Origin: Tolypeutes matacus
Lineage: Eukaryota > Chordata > Mammalia > Cingulata > Chlamyphoridae
Assembly: GCA_026826555.1 (NCBI GenBank)
Contig: JAKSZT010038599.1
Coordinates: 2,775,040 to 2,839,039 of the forward strand
Length of the DNA stretch: 64,000 nucleotides
Reading direction: 5' to 3'
The position numbers and the translations under genes were made by a program. How positions within the stretch are numbered: position 1 is the stretch's first letter; each line of letters starts with the position of its first letter. Below the pieces are notes generated by a model. It saw only the letters and a list, made by a program, of their open reading frames with translations, was not told the origin of the DNA and did not search any database. Below, piece after piece: positions 54,153-64,000 of the stretch.

Positions 54153-57100
54153 TCAGACAATGGCTCTCAGAGACTGTTCACTTTCCTCAGTTAAAATCAG
54201 TGAGGTCATATACTGTTCATCCTTCCGTGCCTCACTTGCTTCACTCAACATAAGGTCTTCAAGATTCATCCACGTTGTTCCATGTGTTAGCACTTTATTC
54301 TTTCTTACAGCTGAGTAATATTCCATTGTATGTATGTACAACATTTTGCTTATCCATTCATCTGTGGATGGGCACCGGGGCTGATTCCAACTTTTGGCAA
54401 TGGTGAATAATGCCGCTATGAACATTGGTGTGCATATATCTGTTTGTGTCTTTGCTTTCAGTTCTTCTGGGTATATATCCAGCAGTGGAATTGCTGGATC
54501 ATAAGGAAGATCTACTGTTAGTTTTCTGAGGAACCACCAAACTGTCCTCCACAGTGGCTGGACCATACCACAGTCCCACCAGCAGGGGATGAGGGTTCCT
54601 ATTCCTCCACATCCTCTCCAACATTTAGTGTCTGCTGTTTCTTAAATAGCTCCATTCTTATGGGTGTAAGATGGTATCTCATTGTAGTTTTGATTTGCAT
54701 TTCCCTGAGAGCAAGTGATGTTGAGCATTTTTTCATGTGCTTTTTAGCCATTTGTATTTCTTCCTTGGAGAAGAGTCTTTTCAGGTCACTTGCTCATTTT
54801 TCAAATGGGTTGTTTGTCCTTTTATTTTCAAGGTGTAAGATTTCTTTATATATGCAGGATATTAGGCTCCTATCAAATATATGTTTGCCAAATATTTTCT
54901 CTGATTGGGTAGGCTGCTTTTTTATTTTCTTAATAACATCCTTTGAGGTGCAGAAGTTTTTAATATTGATGAGATCCCATTTATCTATTTTTTCTCTTGT
55001 TGCTCATGCTTTGGCTGTGAAGTTCATGAAACCATTTCCTATTACACGGTCCTGTAGATGCTTCCCTACATTATCTTCCAAGGTCTTTATGGTTTTGGTT
55101 CTTATATTTAGATCTTTATCCATCTTGAGTTGATTTTTGTATAAGGTGTGAGATGGTATTCTTCTTTCATTCTATTGGCTATGGATATCCAGTTCTCCAA
55201 GCACCACTTATTAAAGAGGCCATTCACTCCCAACTGAGTGGGCTTCGTGGTCTTGTCAAATATCATATGACTGTATATGCGAGGATCTATATCAGAACTC
55301 TCAATTCGGTTCCATTTTTCAGTAGGTGTATCCTTGTACCAGTACCACACAGTTTTGATCACTGTAGTTTTGTAGTGTGATTTAAAGTCAGGTAGTGTGA
55401 TACCTCAAATTCATTTTTCTTTTTCAATATGTCTTTGGCAATTAGGGGCCTCTTGCCTCTCCAAATATATTTTGTGGTTAGTTTTTCCAGTTCCTTAAAA
55501 AATACAGTGTTGACTTTTATTGGGATTGCATTAAATCTGTAGATTAGTTGGGGTAGGATAGACATCTTGATGATGTTTTATTCTTCCTATACATGAACAG
55601 GGAATATTTTTCCATTAATTTAAGTCTTATTTGATTTCCTTTAACAGTGTTGTGTAGTTTTCTGTACATAAGTCCTTTACATCTTTAGTTAAATTTATTC
55701 CTAGGTATTGGATTCTTTTAGTTACTATTGTAAATGGTATTTTTTTCCTGATTTCCTCCTCAGTTTGCTCATTATTGGTGTACAGGAATGCTATTGATTT
55801 TTGAGCATTGATCTTATAGCCAGCAACATTACTGAACTCCTTTATAAGTTCTAGAAGCCTTGTTGTCGATTTCTCATGGCTTTCTATGTATAAGATAATG
55901 TTATCTGCAAATAATGAAAATTTTACTTCTTCTTTTCCAATCTGGATGCCTTTTATGTCCTTTTCTTGTCTCAGTGCTCACGCAAATACTTCTAAGACAA
56001 TGTTAAATAAGAGTGGTGATAGTGGGCATCCTTGTCTAGTTCCTGATCTCAGAGGGAAGGCTTTTAGGATTTCATCATTGAAAATGATGTTAGCTTTGGG
56101 ATTTTCATATATACCCTTTATCATATTCAGAAAGTTTCCATCTATTCCTATCTTTTGTAGTGTTTTTATGAGGAAAGAGTGCTGTATTTTGTCGAATGCT
56201 TTTTCTGTATCTATAGAGAAGATCATGTGGTTTTTCATTTCAATCTATTTATGTGGTGTATTACATTGATTGATTTTCTTATATTGATCCATCCTTGCAT
56301 ACCCGGGATGAAACCCACTTGGTCATGGTGTATAATCCTTTTGATATGTTGTTGAATGCGATTAGCATGTATTTTTTTTGAGGATTTTAGCATCTAGGTT
56401 CATTAGAGAAATTGGTCTGTAATTTTCCTTTCTTGTGGTATCTTTATTTGATTTTGGTATTAGGGTAATGTTGGCATCATAGAATGAGTTAGGCAATATT
56501 CCTTCTACTTCTATTTTTTGGAAGAGCTTAAGTAGAATTAGTGTTAGCTATTTCCAGAATGTTTGGTAGAATTCAGTTGTGAAGCCATCTGGTCCTGGGC
56601 TCTTCTTAGTTGGGAAGTTTTTGATGCCTGAATCTATCTCTTTACTTTTAATTAGACTGTTGAGTTCATCTATTTCTTCTTTCATCAATGTAGGCTGTTT
56701 GTGGGTTTCTAGAAACTTGTCCATTTCCTCTAAATTATCATTCTTGTTGGCATATAATTTTTCAAAGTATCCTCTTATGATACTCTTTATTTCTGTGGGG
56801 TCTGTAGTGATATCCCCTTGCTCATTCCTTATTTTATGTATTTGCATCTGTTCTCTCTTTTTCTTTGTTAGTCTGGCTAAGGGTTTGTCAATTTTATTGA
56901 TATTCTCGAAGAGCCAGCTTTTGGTTTTGTTTATTGTTTCCATTGCTTTCTTATTTTCTATTTCATTTAGTTCTGCTCTAATCTTTGTTATTTCCTTCTT
57001 TCTACTTCCTTTAGGTTTAGTTTGTTGTTTTTTTTTTCCAATTCCTCCAAGTGTGCAGTTAGGTCTTCAATTTTAGCTCTTTCTTCTTCTTTAATATATG

Positions 57101-58011
57101 AATTTATGGTTATGAACTTCCCTCTCAAGTCTGCTTTCGCTGCATCCCATAGGTTTTGATATGTTGTGTTATCATTTTCATTAGTTTCAAGGTAATTACT
57201 GATTTCTTTTGAGAATTCCTCTTTGACCCACTGTTTGTCTACAAGTGTGTTGTTTAACTTCCATAACCTTGTGCCTAACCTGTTTCTCTGGCCCTTAGTG
57301 ATTTCCAATTTGATTCCGTTGTGATCAGAGAAATTACTTTGTATAATCTCACTATTTCTGAATTCGTTGAGAGTTGTTCTGTGGCCTAGCATGTGGTCTA
57401 TTTTGGAGTATGTTCCATGTGCACTCGAGAAGAATGTAAATCCTGCTGTATTTGGGTGTAGTGTTCCATGTATGTCTATTAAGTCCCGGTCTTCTAATGT
57501 ATTGTTCAGTGCCTTTGTTTCTTTATTGATTCTCCATCTAGATGTTCTGTCTAATGATGATAGTGGTGTGTTGAAGTCCCCTCCTATAATTGTAGAGGCA
57601 TTTATTTCTCCTCTTAGTTTATCCAGAGTTTGCCACACATATTTTGAGGCACCCCGATTACATGCGTAAGTGTTGATGATTGTTCTGTCTTCTTGAGAGA
57701 TTACTCTTTTTACTAATATGTAGTGTCCAGTCTTTGTCTCTTACAATAGTTTTGCATTTAAAGTATATTTTGTCTGATATTAGAATAGCTACTCCTGCCC
57801 TTTTTTGGCTATTGTTAGCTTATAAAATGGTTTTCCAGCCATTCATTTTCAGCCTCCCTGAATCCCTGGGTTGAAGGTGGGTTTCTTGTAGACAGCATAT
57901 AGATGGATCATATTTTCTTATCCATTCTGCCAATCTGTGTCTCTTGATTGGTGAATTTAGTCAATTAACATTCAGTGTTATTACTTGTAACGAATTTCTT
58001 ACTTTTTTCAT
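54153..58011 (-). pseudogene. L1 copy C ORF2 (endonuclease / reverse transcriptase), few defects
   Basis: The start at 58011 (MKKVRNSLQVITLNVN) is followed by a stop in place of the Gly of the NVNGLNSP motif. The endonuclease body is open at 57638-56988 with GDFNTPLSS and SDHNGIKLEI, the two catalytic-region motifs. The linker and RT start lie at 56943-56548 ([15 protein letters not shown]). RT continues at 56238-55978 ([27 protein letters not shown]). The catalytic motif near 55905 reads FADN instead of FADD. C-terminal fragments follow at 55565-55108 and 54566-54153. The length of about 3.86 kb is normal for L1 ORF2. It is a pseudogene, but less eroded than copies A and B. Confidence 0.9.
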
Positions 58012-58075
58012 TTTTTCTTTGCGTTAATGTATGTCATATGTTGTTTTGTTTTTCTTTTTGTCTTTTCAGTTGTTT

Positions 58076-59001
58076 TTAAACTCTCCTCCACCTCTCTTTC
58101 CCTTGTTTTTTCCTTCCAACTTGTAGAGATTCCTTTAGTATTTCTTGAAGTGCTGGTTTCTTATAGACATACTCTCTTAATTTCTGTTTATCTGTGAATA
58201 TTTTGAACTCTCAATCATTTTTGAATGCCAGTTTTGCTGGATAGAGAATTCGTGGCTGGAACTTTTTTTCTTTTAGTATTTTGACTATGTGATACCACTG
58301 TCTTCTTGCCTCCATGGTTTCAAATGAGAAATCGGCACTTAATCTTATTGTGCTTCCCTTGTATGTGATGGTTCTCTTTTCCTTTGCTGCCTTGAGTATT
58401 TTCTCTTTGTCTTGAGCATTGGACATTTTGACAAGTATATGTCTTGGAGTTGGCCTGTTGGGATTTATACTATTTGGGGTGCGCTGTGCTTCCTGGATCT
58501 GCACATCCATCTCTCTCAATAGGGTTGGGAAGTTTTCAGCCATTATATCCTTCAACACTCCTTCTGTTCCCTTTCCCTTCTCTTCTCCTTCTGGGATGCC
58601 CATAACACGTATGTTTGTGTGTTTTGTATTATAGGTTAATTCCCTGAGTCTATGCTGGATTTTTTCTATCTTTTTGTCTATCTGTTCTATTATCTTTTTG
58701 TTTTCAACTGTATTGTCTTCCATATCACTAATTCTTTCCTCTGCCTGTTCAAATCTGCTGTTATGTGAATCCAGTGTCTTTTTGATTTCTTGCATGTGGC
58801 ATTTTTCACCATCATATCCATTATCTTTTTAGGCATGTTTGCAATTTCTTCAGTATGTTCTCCCAGTGTCTTCTTTATATCCTTAATCTCTTCCTTCACT
58901 TCTTTAAGTTGGTCCATGATATTTGTTCAGATAGCTTTGATTAGTTGTTCAGTGTTCTGCATCACTTCCTGGTTTTTAATTTGTTCGTTGGACTGATCCA
59001 T
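58076..59001 (-). pseudogene. L1 copy C ORF1 (RNA-binding protein), few defects
   Basis: It starts at the ATG at 59001 (MDQSNEQIKNQEVMQNTEQL), has a TGA after about 24 codons, and then a coiled-coil region (58917-58690). After a frameshift the frame continues at 58795-58211 through the RNA-binding part (IRVMGIPEGEEKGKGTEG, FPTLLREMDVQIQEAQRTPN, RPTPRHILVKMSNAQDKEKI). One more stop precedes the C-terminus, which ends WRRV-stop at 58076-58078. Total about 308 codons, normal for L1 ORF1. ORF1 and ORF2 are 64 bp apart, as usual. The protein would be the L1 RNA chaperone, but this frame is broken. Confidence 0.88.
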
Positions 59002-60883
59002 GTTTTCCTGTTTCTCAGAGTCATTTGTATTTTTTTGTACCCCTCTGGTCACCATATTATCTTGATGGGTTTGCTCAGTTGATTAACTTTTCTCTATGCT
59101 CTAGAGTTTTATTTAGCTGGTGGTTCTGCATGTGAGTTAATTTTTCTCTTTGTAACTTTTTCTTCTTCTTTTATTTCCTTGATTCCTTCTATGTTCCCTC
59201 GAAGGTAAAAGATTAGGGCCAGAGGAATCAAAAGATGTAAGTAAGGCAGAAAGATAATTGTGATATTGATAAAAGTTAGAAGAGGGGCCAAAGGAGACTT
59301 AATGATATGAATATTTAACTTGTGTAGGCAGTGTAGAATAATAGGGAAAAAAAAGTGGAGTTTCTACAATGGACTGGGAAAACAAATGGAGGAATATATA
59401 TAATAGTGTTTTAGAAGGCTAGAATTATGAGGGAGAGAAGTACTAAAGAAAGGGCTGAAAGGGAAAAGTTAATACTAATTAAAAAAAGAAGAAAACAAAA
59501 TAGATGGAATAGAAATTGACACCTTTAAGTTGTGGGCCTATGAAAAAATTTTGTATCTAAGAGCCACAACAGAAAGCAGAAGGCAGAAAGATGAAGGAAG
59601 GATAAGCTATAGTTTGGAATACAGAATCAATATAGACAGCGAGTGGGAAATTACTGAAGAAGAAGCACAACAAAGAAGCAACAAGCTAGCAGCACCTAAT
59701 TTTTAAAAAATGAAAGAAAAAAGAAAGGGGGAAGGAAAGAGGAAAGAAAAGCAAGAGACCAGAAATAAACAGAGAAAAACCAAAGAGCCACACAGGCAAG
59801 CAGTCAGACAGAGCTAAGGAGGGTCAATGATTCCACTAGGGTCCAAGTGGATCCTCTCTGCCTGCTTGTGTTTATCAATCAATTTCCCCACAGGGTTCTA
59901 TATGCTGATCCTGAAACAGCTTTTAACTATTAAACTAAATTAAAAAGAATTTATTTTTCATTTATTGAAGTGACCTTCTCACTTTTTTTTTTTTTTTTTT
60001 TTGGCGAAATACAAGACCCAAAATAATTCCTCCTCTAGACCAACCCCCTTCCAGAGGGGACCCCGTGGAAATTAATCAAGCACGTCCCACTTCCTGGACT
60101 CCCCAGGGTTGCTGTAGCTCTGATGTTAGTCAGTGCAGAGTGCTAAAGACGGCCGACTCTGCCCCTTCTGGAGCTGAGCACCAGGGTCACTGGGTTGCTA
60201 TGTAAATCAGTTTGACTCTGCAGATTTGCCTCTCCTCTCAGCCTGATGCTGCTTCAGGTCGGCTGATCTGCTCCCCAAAGCAATGGGGCGGTCCAGGCAG
60301 CCAGATCGATGGCAAAAAAAAAAAAAAAAAATTCCCTTCCTTTTCCTCCAACAGAACCCTCCCTCTTTTGGAGAGTGTCTCCTCTTCCTGGCTCCGCGGT
60401 GGCCCAGGGCTTATCCCTGGGCAGTTAGGCAAATCAACTCCCTCCCTGAACAGAATCACCCCTCCCATCCGCCGAGTGCCGATTAGCTCCGGCTGTTCTG
60501 TTCAACCAAGGTCCAAGGGGCTCCAGGCAGCCAAATCCCCAGAAAATAAAACTCTCTCGCCCTTTTACCAGAGCCCCCTGTCAGAGAGTGCCCCTCCCGC
60601 TAGGCCCTGACTCCTGGTTGTCGAGCCCTGCTCACGGCTCCAAGTGGCCCTTTTATTTTTTTTCTCCCTAACCGTGGGGCCAACCACCACCGGCAGGCTT
60701 AAAACTCACGAATCTCTACCATTCCGTCTGTGCCATTGATCTGTGCAGATAGATCTCCCAAGCTTCTCATTCCACATGCACACAGCACAGACCCCCGGGC
60801 AGGACCCCATCCACAATCCGCCTTGCTCTGGGAGCTTGTAGTGTGTGCCTTCCTACACTAACGCCATCTTGGCCCTTCCCTCC
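59002..60883 (-). promoter_or_regulatory. 5' UTR and internal promoter region of L1 copy C, GC-rich
   Basis: The 1.9-kb leader has a GC-rich first part (about 60020-60883) with many CpGs, in contrast to the AT-rich surroundings, and an A/T-rich second part. Within the GC-rich part two related blocks can be seen, marked by TGGCTGCCTGGAGCCCC near 60520 and TGGCTGCCTGGACCGCC near 60300, about 215-220 bp apart, so the promoter appears to contain a partial tandem duplication. The YY1-type core lies at 60863-60872. A T-run and A-runs (59980-60002, 60314-60331) sit inside. By analogy with known L1s this is the Pol II promoter. Confidence 0.72.
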
Positions 60884-60897
60884 TACTCTAGTATTAT

Positions 60898-62168
60898 GAT
60901 ATCGAGGAAAACACATGCATTGCTGAGTTGACAGAACAGAACTGATTTATATTTAATATTTCCATTTACTAATTGAGTAAGATTCTTATCTTTTCTGACA
61001 TATATTTTAAAATGATATTATCAGTCTTACAATGTAGCTAATGTGTGGAAAATAATCTATGCAATTTGTTTAGCACTCATGTCCAGTATTAAATATTTTC
61101 TTAATTGGTAGCTTCCATTATTTCTAGTGCTAAGATGATTTCTCAGAATACCAATTTATGCACTTCTACTTGCAAACAAATGACAGTAACTAGCAATATA
61201 ACAGGCTAGCAATAAGTTATTTTAGAATTCTTGAAATGTATCTCATTTTACAGATAAGGAAAATGAGGTTCAGAGACTTGTTTGAAAGACTTAATGACAC
61301 TGTGTTAATATAAAATGCAGGCCTGAACAGTGAATTTTTTCTAGTCTAGGGTAACTTCCATTGAATCAGTTTTTACTCAATATTTGTAATAGCTTCATGG
61401 GTTCCCTTTATTTAAAGAATTTGAAAGCCAGATGAAGAAACAGAAAAAATAAACTGAACATGGAACAGTGAAAGGTTCTAATACACATACATATATATTT
61501 GCTTCCTATAAAAAGCCCATAAAAATTCTAGTTTTCATTCAGGAAGAAGGAAAGTTTCATGAAGAGAGAATTAACTATACTTTAAAAAGGATACAAATTA
61601 GAAAATGACTTTTATATATAGAATGACAGAGCCATTTTGTAATTTTATATTTTGACATTTAGTTAAAACTTCTTGTGATCACATGTATTCATGCAATATG
61701 ACAACACTATTAACATGGTATCTGAAAGTGTTATTTATTTTACTAGTGTATAATTTATATCTTAGTCTATGTGGTTAACTCAAGAATGTAGAAATAACCA
61801 CCCATCTGTACCATTATTGAAATTTCAAGAGATTTTCTACTTTAAATTTGAAAGATATTTATAAGAAAAGAAAGGTCACTTGAACCCTCAATTGAGTCCT
61901 TATTAGTACAAGCATTCAGGTCATCAGTTGACATTTTTTCTCAACTGACGTTCACAAAATAAAGTATGTAAAATAAAGTATACAAATACATTTTGCCCTG
62001 GCCATGCAAGCTTCCATAATATTACATGTAGAAAAGTGGAAAGAATTCAGTCCACATTGGAGTAAGCTCGAACCATATCTCAACAGGAAAATTTCAGACT
62101 GTAGAAAAAAGAAAAGTTTATAAAAGCAAAAACGTTTAAATGAAAAACCTATGTAAAAAAAACATGCA
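60898..62168. other. Unique non-coding stretch with one MIR
   Basis: AT-rich flank of L1 copy C. Only the MIR at 61225-61380 is recognisable. No gene is supported. Confidence 0.5.
61225..61380 (-). repeat. MIR SINE remnant
   Basis: CATTTTACAGATAAGGAAAATGAGG and TTCAGAGACTTG (motifs ATTTTACAGATAAGGAAAA and GAGGTTCAGAGACTTG) are the reverse MIR core 'CATTTTACAGATGAGGAAACTGAGGC...AGAGAGGTT'. Confidence 0.8.
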
Positions 62169-62820
62169 TGACAGTTTGATATTATTTATGAATTCCAAAA
62201 AGAAATATATATTATATTTGTAAACTGGGTGGTTCCTCTGGCTTGATAACCCTTTGCTTGAATTAAATTCAGCTGAGAAGTCTGGTTAAATTATGTTACG
62301 ATTAGGGCTTTGACCCAACCATGTCATTAGAGTGCAATTCAGCTTTGAGTCCCAGCCCACATGGTCTGATGAAATAGACTCTCACAAGGAAGTATATAGA
62401 TACACAGGAGAACACAGAGGAATAGAGATAGGTCATTAGACCCTGCAGAGGCCCTGAGAAGAGAGATGAGCCTAATAGTCTGAAGCTGACCTGTGAAAGA
62501 CCAGAACAGCAGAGCCTGGAAAGTAATGAGCCCCAGAAAGAGAGATGAGCCTTATGCCAGCCTACAGCTGAGATTAGGAGAAGCTGGGCCCACAGAGCCT
62601 TAAAAGAAAAAAGGAAGGCTGAACCCTCACAAATATTGGCAGTCATCTTGTGTTAACAAGTGGCAACAGGCTTTGGGGGAGAAAGTACCTCTTATGGTAC
62701 CTTGCGCTGGACTCTTTAAGGCCTTGTAACTCTAAGGTTCTACCCCAAATAAATACCTTTCATAAAATCCAACAGAGTTCTGGTACTTTGCATCAGCACT
62801 CCTTTTGGCTGACTAATAAA
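62169..62820 (+). mobile_element. MaLR-type solo LTR, plus strand
   Basis: Starts TGACAGTTTGATATTATTT, ends GGCTGACTAATAAA, with AATAAATAC near 62747. It belongs to the same family as 5137-5717. No exact 5-bp duplication was found. Frames at 62302-62937 lie in or across it and are not genes. Confidence 0.82.
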
Positions 62821-62870
62821 ATCTGCAAAGACAATATTTTGCCCAATTCTCTACTGGGAGCACATGAATA

Positions 62871-63431
62871 TGTATTAGTCAGCCAAAGTGTTCCTGATGC
62901 AAATTACCAGAACTCTTGGCTTTTATATTTGGGGTAAAAGCTTACAGTTACAAGGCTCTAAAGAGTCCAACTCAAGGCTGCTTTCTTACCAAAGTCAGTT
63001 GCCATGTGTTGAAGCAAGATGGCGGGCGATCTCTGCGTCCTCTCTCAGGCCTTCTCAGCTGCTCAGCTGCTCTGTTCTCTTTGGCTGTAAAGTATTAAGC
63101 TAATGGCTCATCTCTCTTCCCAGAACTTTAGCTGTTTGTGCCTTCTCTTCTGTCACATGGCAGGACTGAAACGAGCAAGTTCTTTCCTCTTTCATGTGTC
63201 TCCTTGAGTGAGTGTACGTTTATATCAGCCCACCAATGAGGTGGGGACTCAACCCTGAGTCACGACCTACTGATGTGGTCAAATCAAAGCCCCAGTCCTG
63301 ACAGGAAATTTCATTAAGACATGTCAGCTGAATCTAATGCATTCAAAGAGTATGACACCCAGAGGAATAGATTAGATTAGGAACATAATATTTGGGAGGG
63401 GGGGTTCATAAATAATCTCAAACTGCCACCA
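62871..63431 (-). mobile_element. MaLR-type solo LTR, minus strand
   Basis: Plus-strand text begins TGTATTAGTCAGCCAAAG and ends near CTCAAACTGCCACC, the reverse of the same LTR family as its neighbour 50 bp to the left. Its polyadenylation region near 62930 is eroded. Exact ends and target duplication are not clear. Confidence 0.78.
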
Positions 63432-64000
63432 TGTGTGTGTGCACAGAAAAATATTCCAAAGATTTTAGAAGCTAAATCATCAGCTTGATTTGTATCAATG
63501 CCTTAGATCTTTAGCCATTAATGAATAAGAATCTTATTTTATTTCATGGGCAATAGTCCATTCTTTCCTTCTTATAACATAATTTCTTTTAGCACTGATT
63601 GTATATGTAGACTCTGAAGTATCTGTGATGATTAGAATGTTTGACCTCAAAAAAGCACTGTTTTTTCCAGGCTTGAGTCTTTCTTTCTCTCTAGCATTGA
63701 GGAAACTGAGCAGGAAGTCCAAGATGGCCAATTTTTCCTAAAGCAAGATTGGGATTATTCAACTATACTTAGCCAGTTATTGGCAAATGCTCCATCAATG
63801 TGAGTCTATGTGCTTTTCATTACTTTTGCATTTACAGAATACAAATAAATATTTATACCAGGAAGAACTTTTTAATGAGAAGAAAATATATTTAATAAGT
63901 GTTCATCAAATGTCATTTTTATTTATTTTTTTCATTTTCAATGAATAGCATAGGCAAGCATTGATCTGGCAGAATTAAAAAGGTTTCTGAAACCCATGGT
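63432..64000. other. Unique non-coding stretch to the window end
   Basis: AT-rich. The minus frame 63534-63731 has no recognisable domain. Nothing else supported. Confidence 0.5.

Larger units (their letters stand above)
51516..60883 (-). mobile_element. LINE-1 copy C, near full length, ~9.4 kb, long 3' UTR
   Basis: The minus-strand element runs from a GC-rich 5' UTR starting at 60883 (GGAGGGAAGGGCCAAGATGGC; the core CCAAGATGGC is a YY1-type site) through ORF1 (59001-58076) and ORF2 (58011-54153), then a 2.6-kb 3' UTR to an A-rich tail near 51516. TACTTGTATTAT at 51504-51515 and TACTCTAGTATTAT at 60884-60897 are a plausible but imperfect target duplication. Long open stretches (216, 194, 197 codons) and retained CpGs in the leader make this the least decayed of the three L1s, but stops and frameshifts remain. 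Confidence 0.9.

Noticed and set aside
54660..55133. 157-codon plus-strand frame
   Set aside because: It is antisense to L1 copy C ORF2, whose protein text on the minus strand covers the same bases.
56579..57076. 165-codon plus-strand frame
   Set aside because: Antisense shadow of the ORF2 endonuclease and linker region of L1 copy C.
60020..60880. CpG island of a host gene promoter
   Set aside because: The GC-rich block is the 5' UTR of L1 copy C, ending in the YY1-type L1 start. No host exon follows on either side.

Overview
This window looks like a gene-free stretch of placental mammal nuclear DNA. It is AT-rich and built largely from retrotransposons, with no convincing host exon, intact host ORF or functional RNA gene. 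Repeat content points to Xenarthra, perhaps an armadillo (moderate confidence). The LTRs are of MaLR type (TG...CA ends, 5-bp target duplications, non-coding interior), a tRNA-Ala-derived segment resembles the armadillo DAS SINE head, the L1s have an unfamiliar layout, and no Alu, B1/B2 or ruminant-type SINEs were seen. Old MIR and MLT1-like remnants confirm a placental mammal. The species call rests on remembered family features, not on a search.

Layout: 1-10168 is a plus-strand L1 (copy A) cut by the left window edge, with a solo LTR and a 205-bp L1 tail inserted in its ORF2 and a 2.8-kb 3' UTR. 10169-12290 is an older L1 3' portion split by a minus-strand LTR. 12300-14308 is unique DNA with an MLT1-like remnant. 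14325-22064 is a complete plus-strand L1 (copy B) with 16-bp target duplications and a tandem monomer array in its 5' UTR. 22081-25003 holds three MIRs and one LTR. 25100-28209 is a two-LTR MaLR provirus with another LTR nested in its 5' LTR. 28210-34264 is AT-rich unique sequence. 34265-35597 is a 5'-inverted L1. 38376-41797 is a second two-LTR MaLR with a 428-bp insertion in its 5' LTR. 41803-47714 is mostly unique. 47715-49660 is a pile-up of MLT1-like and L1 3'-end pieces, one with an inverted duplication. 50675-50914 is a small retrocopy with target duplications. 51516-60883 is a near-complete minus-strand L1 (copy C) of about 9.4 kb. 62169-63431 holds two LTRs tail to tail.

The most interesting signal is the L1 architecture. 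Copies A and C, in opposite orientations and at separate loci, share a 3' UTR of about 2.6-2.8 kb, several times the human L1 length. A closing module occurs twice within it, and in copy C and its short relatives it carries an open frame of roughly 170-200 codons. Copy B instead has a short 3' UTR made of repeated modules and a 5' UTR of about twelve ~105-bp monomers. All L1 ORFs here are broken by stops and frameshifts, so these copies are fossils, though copy C is little decayed.
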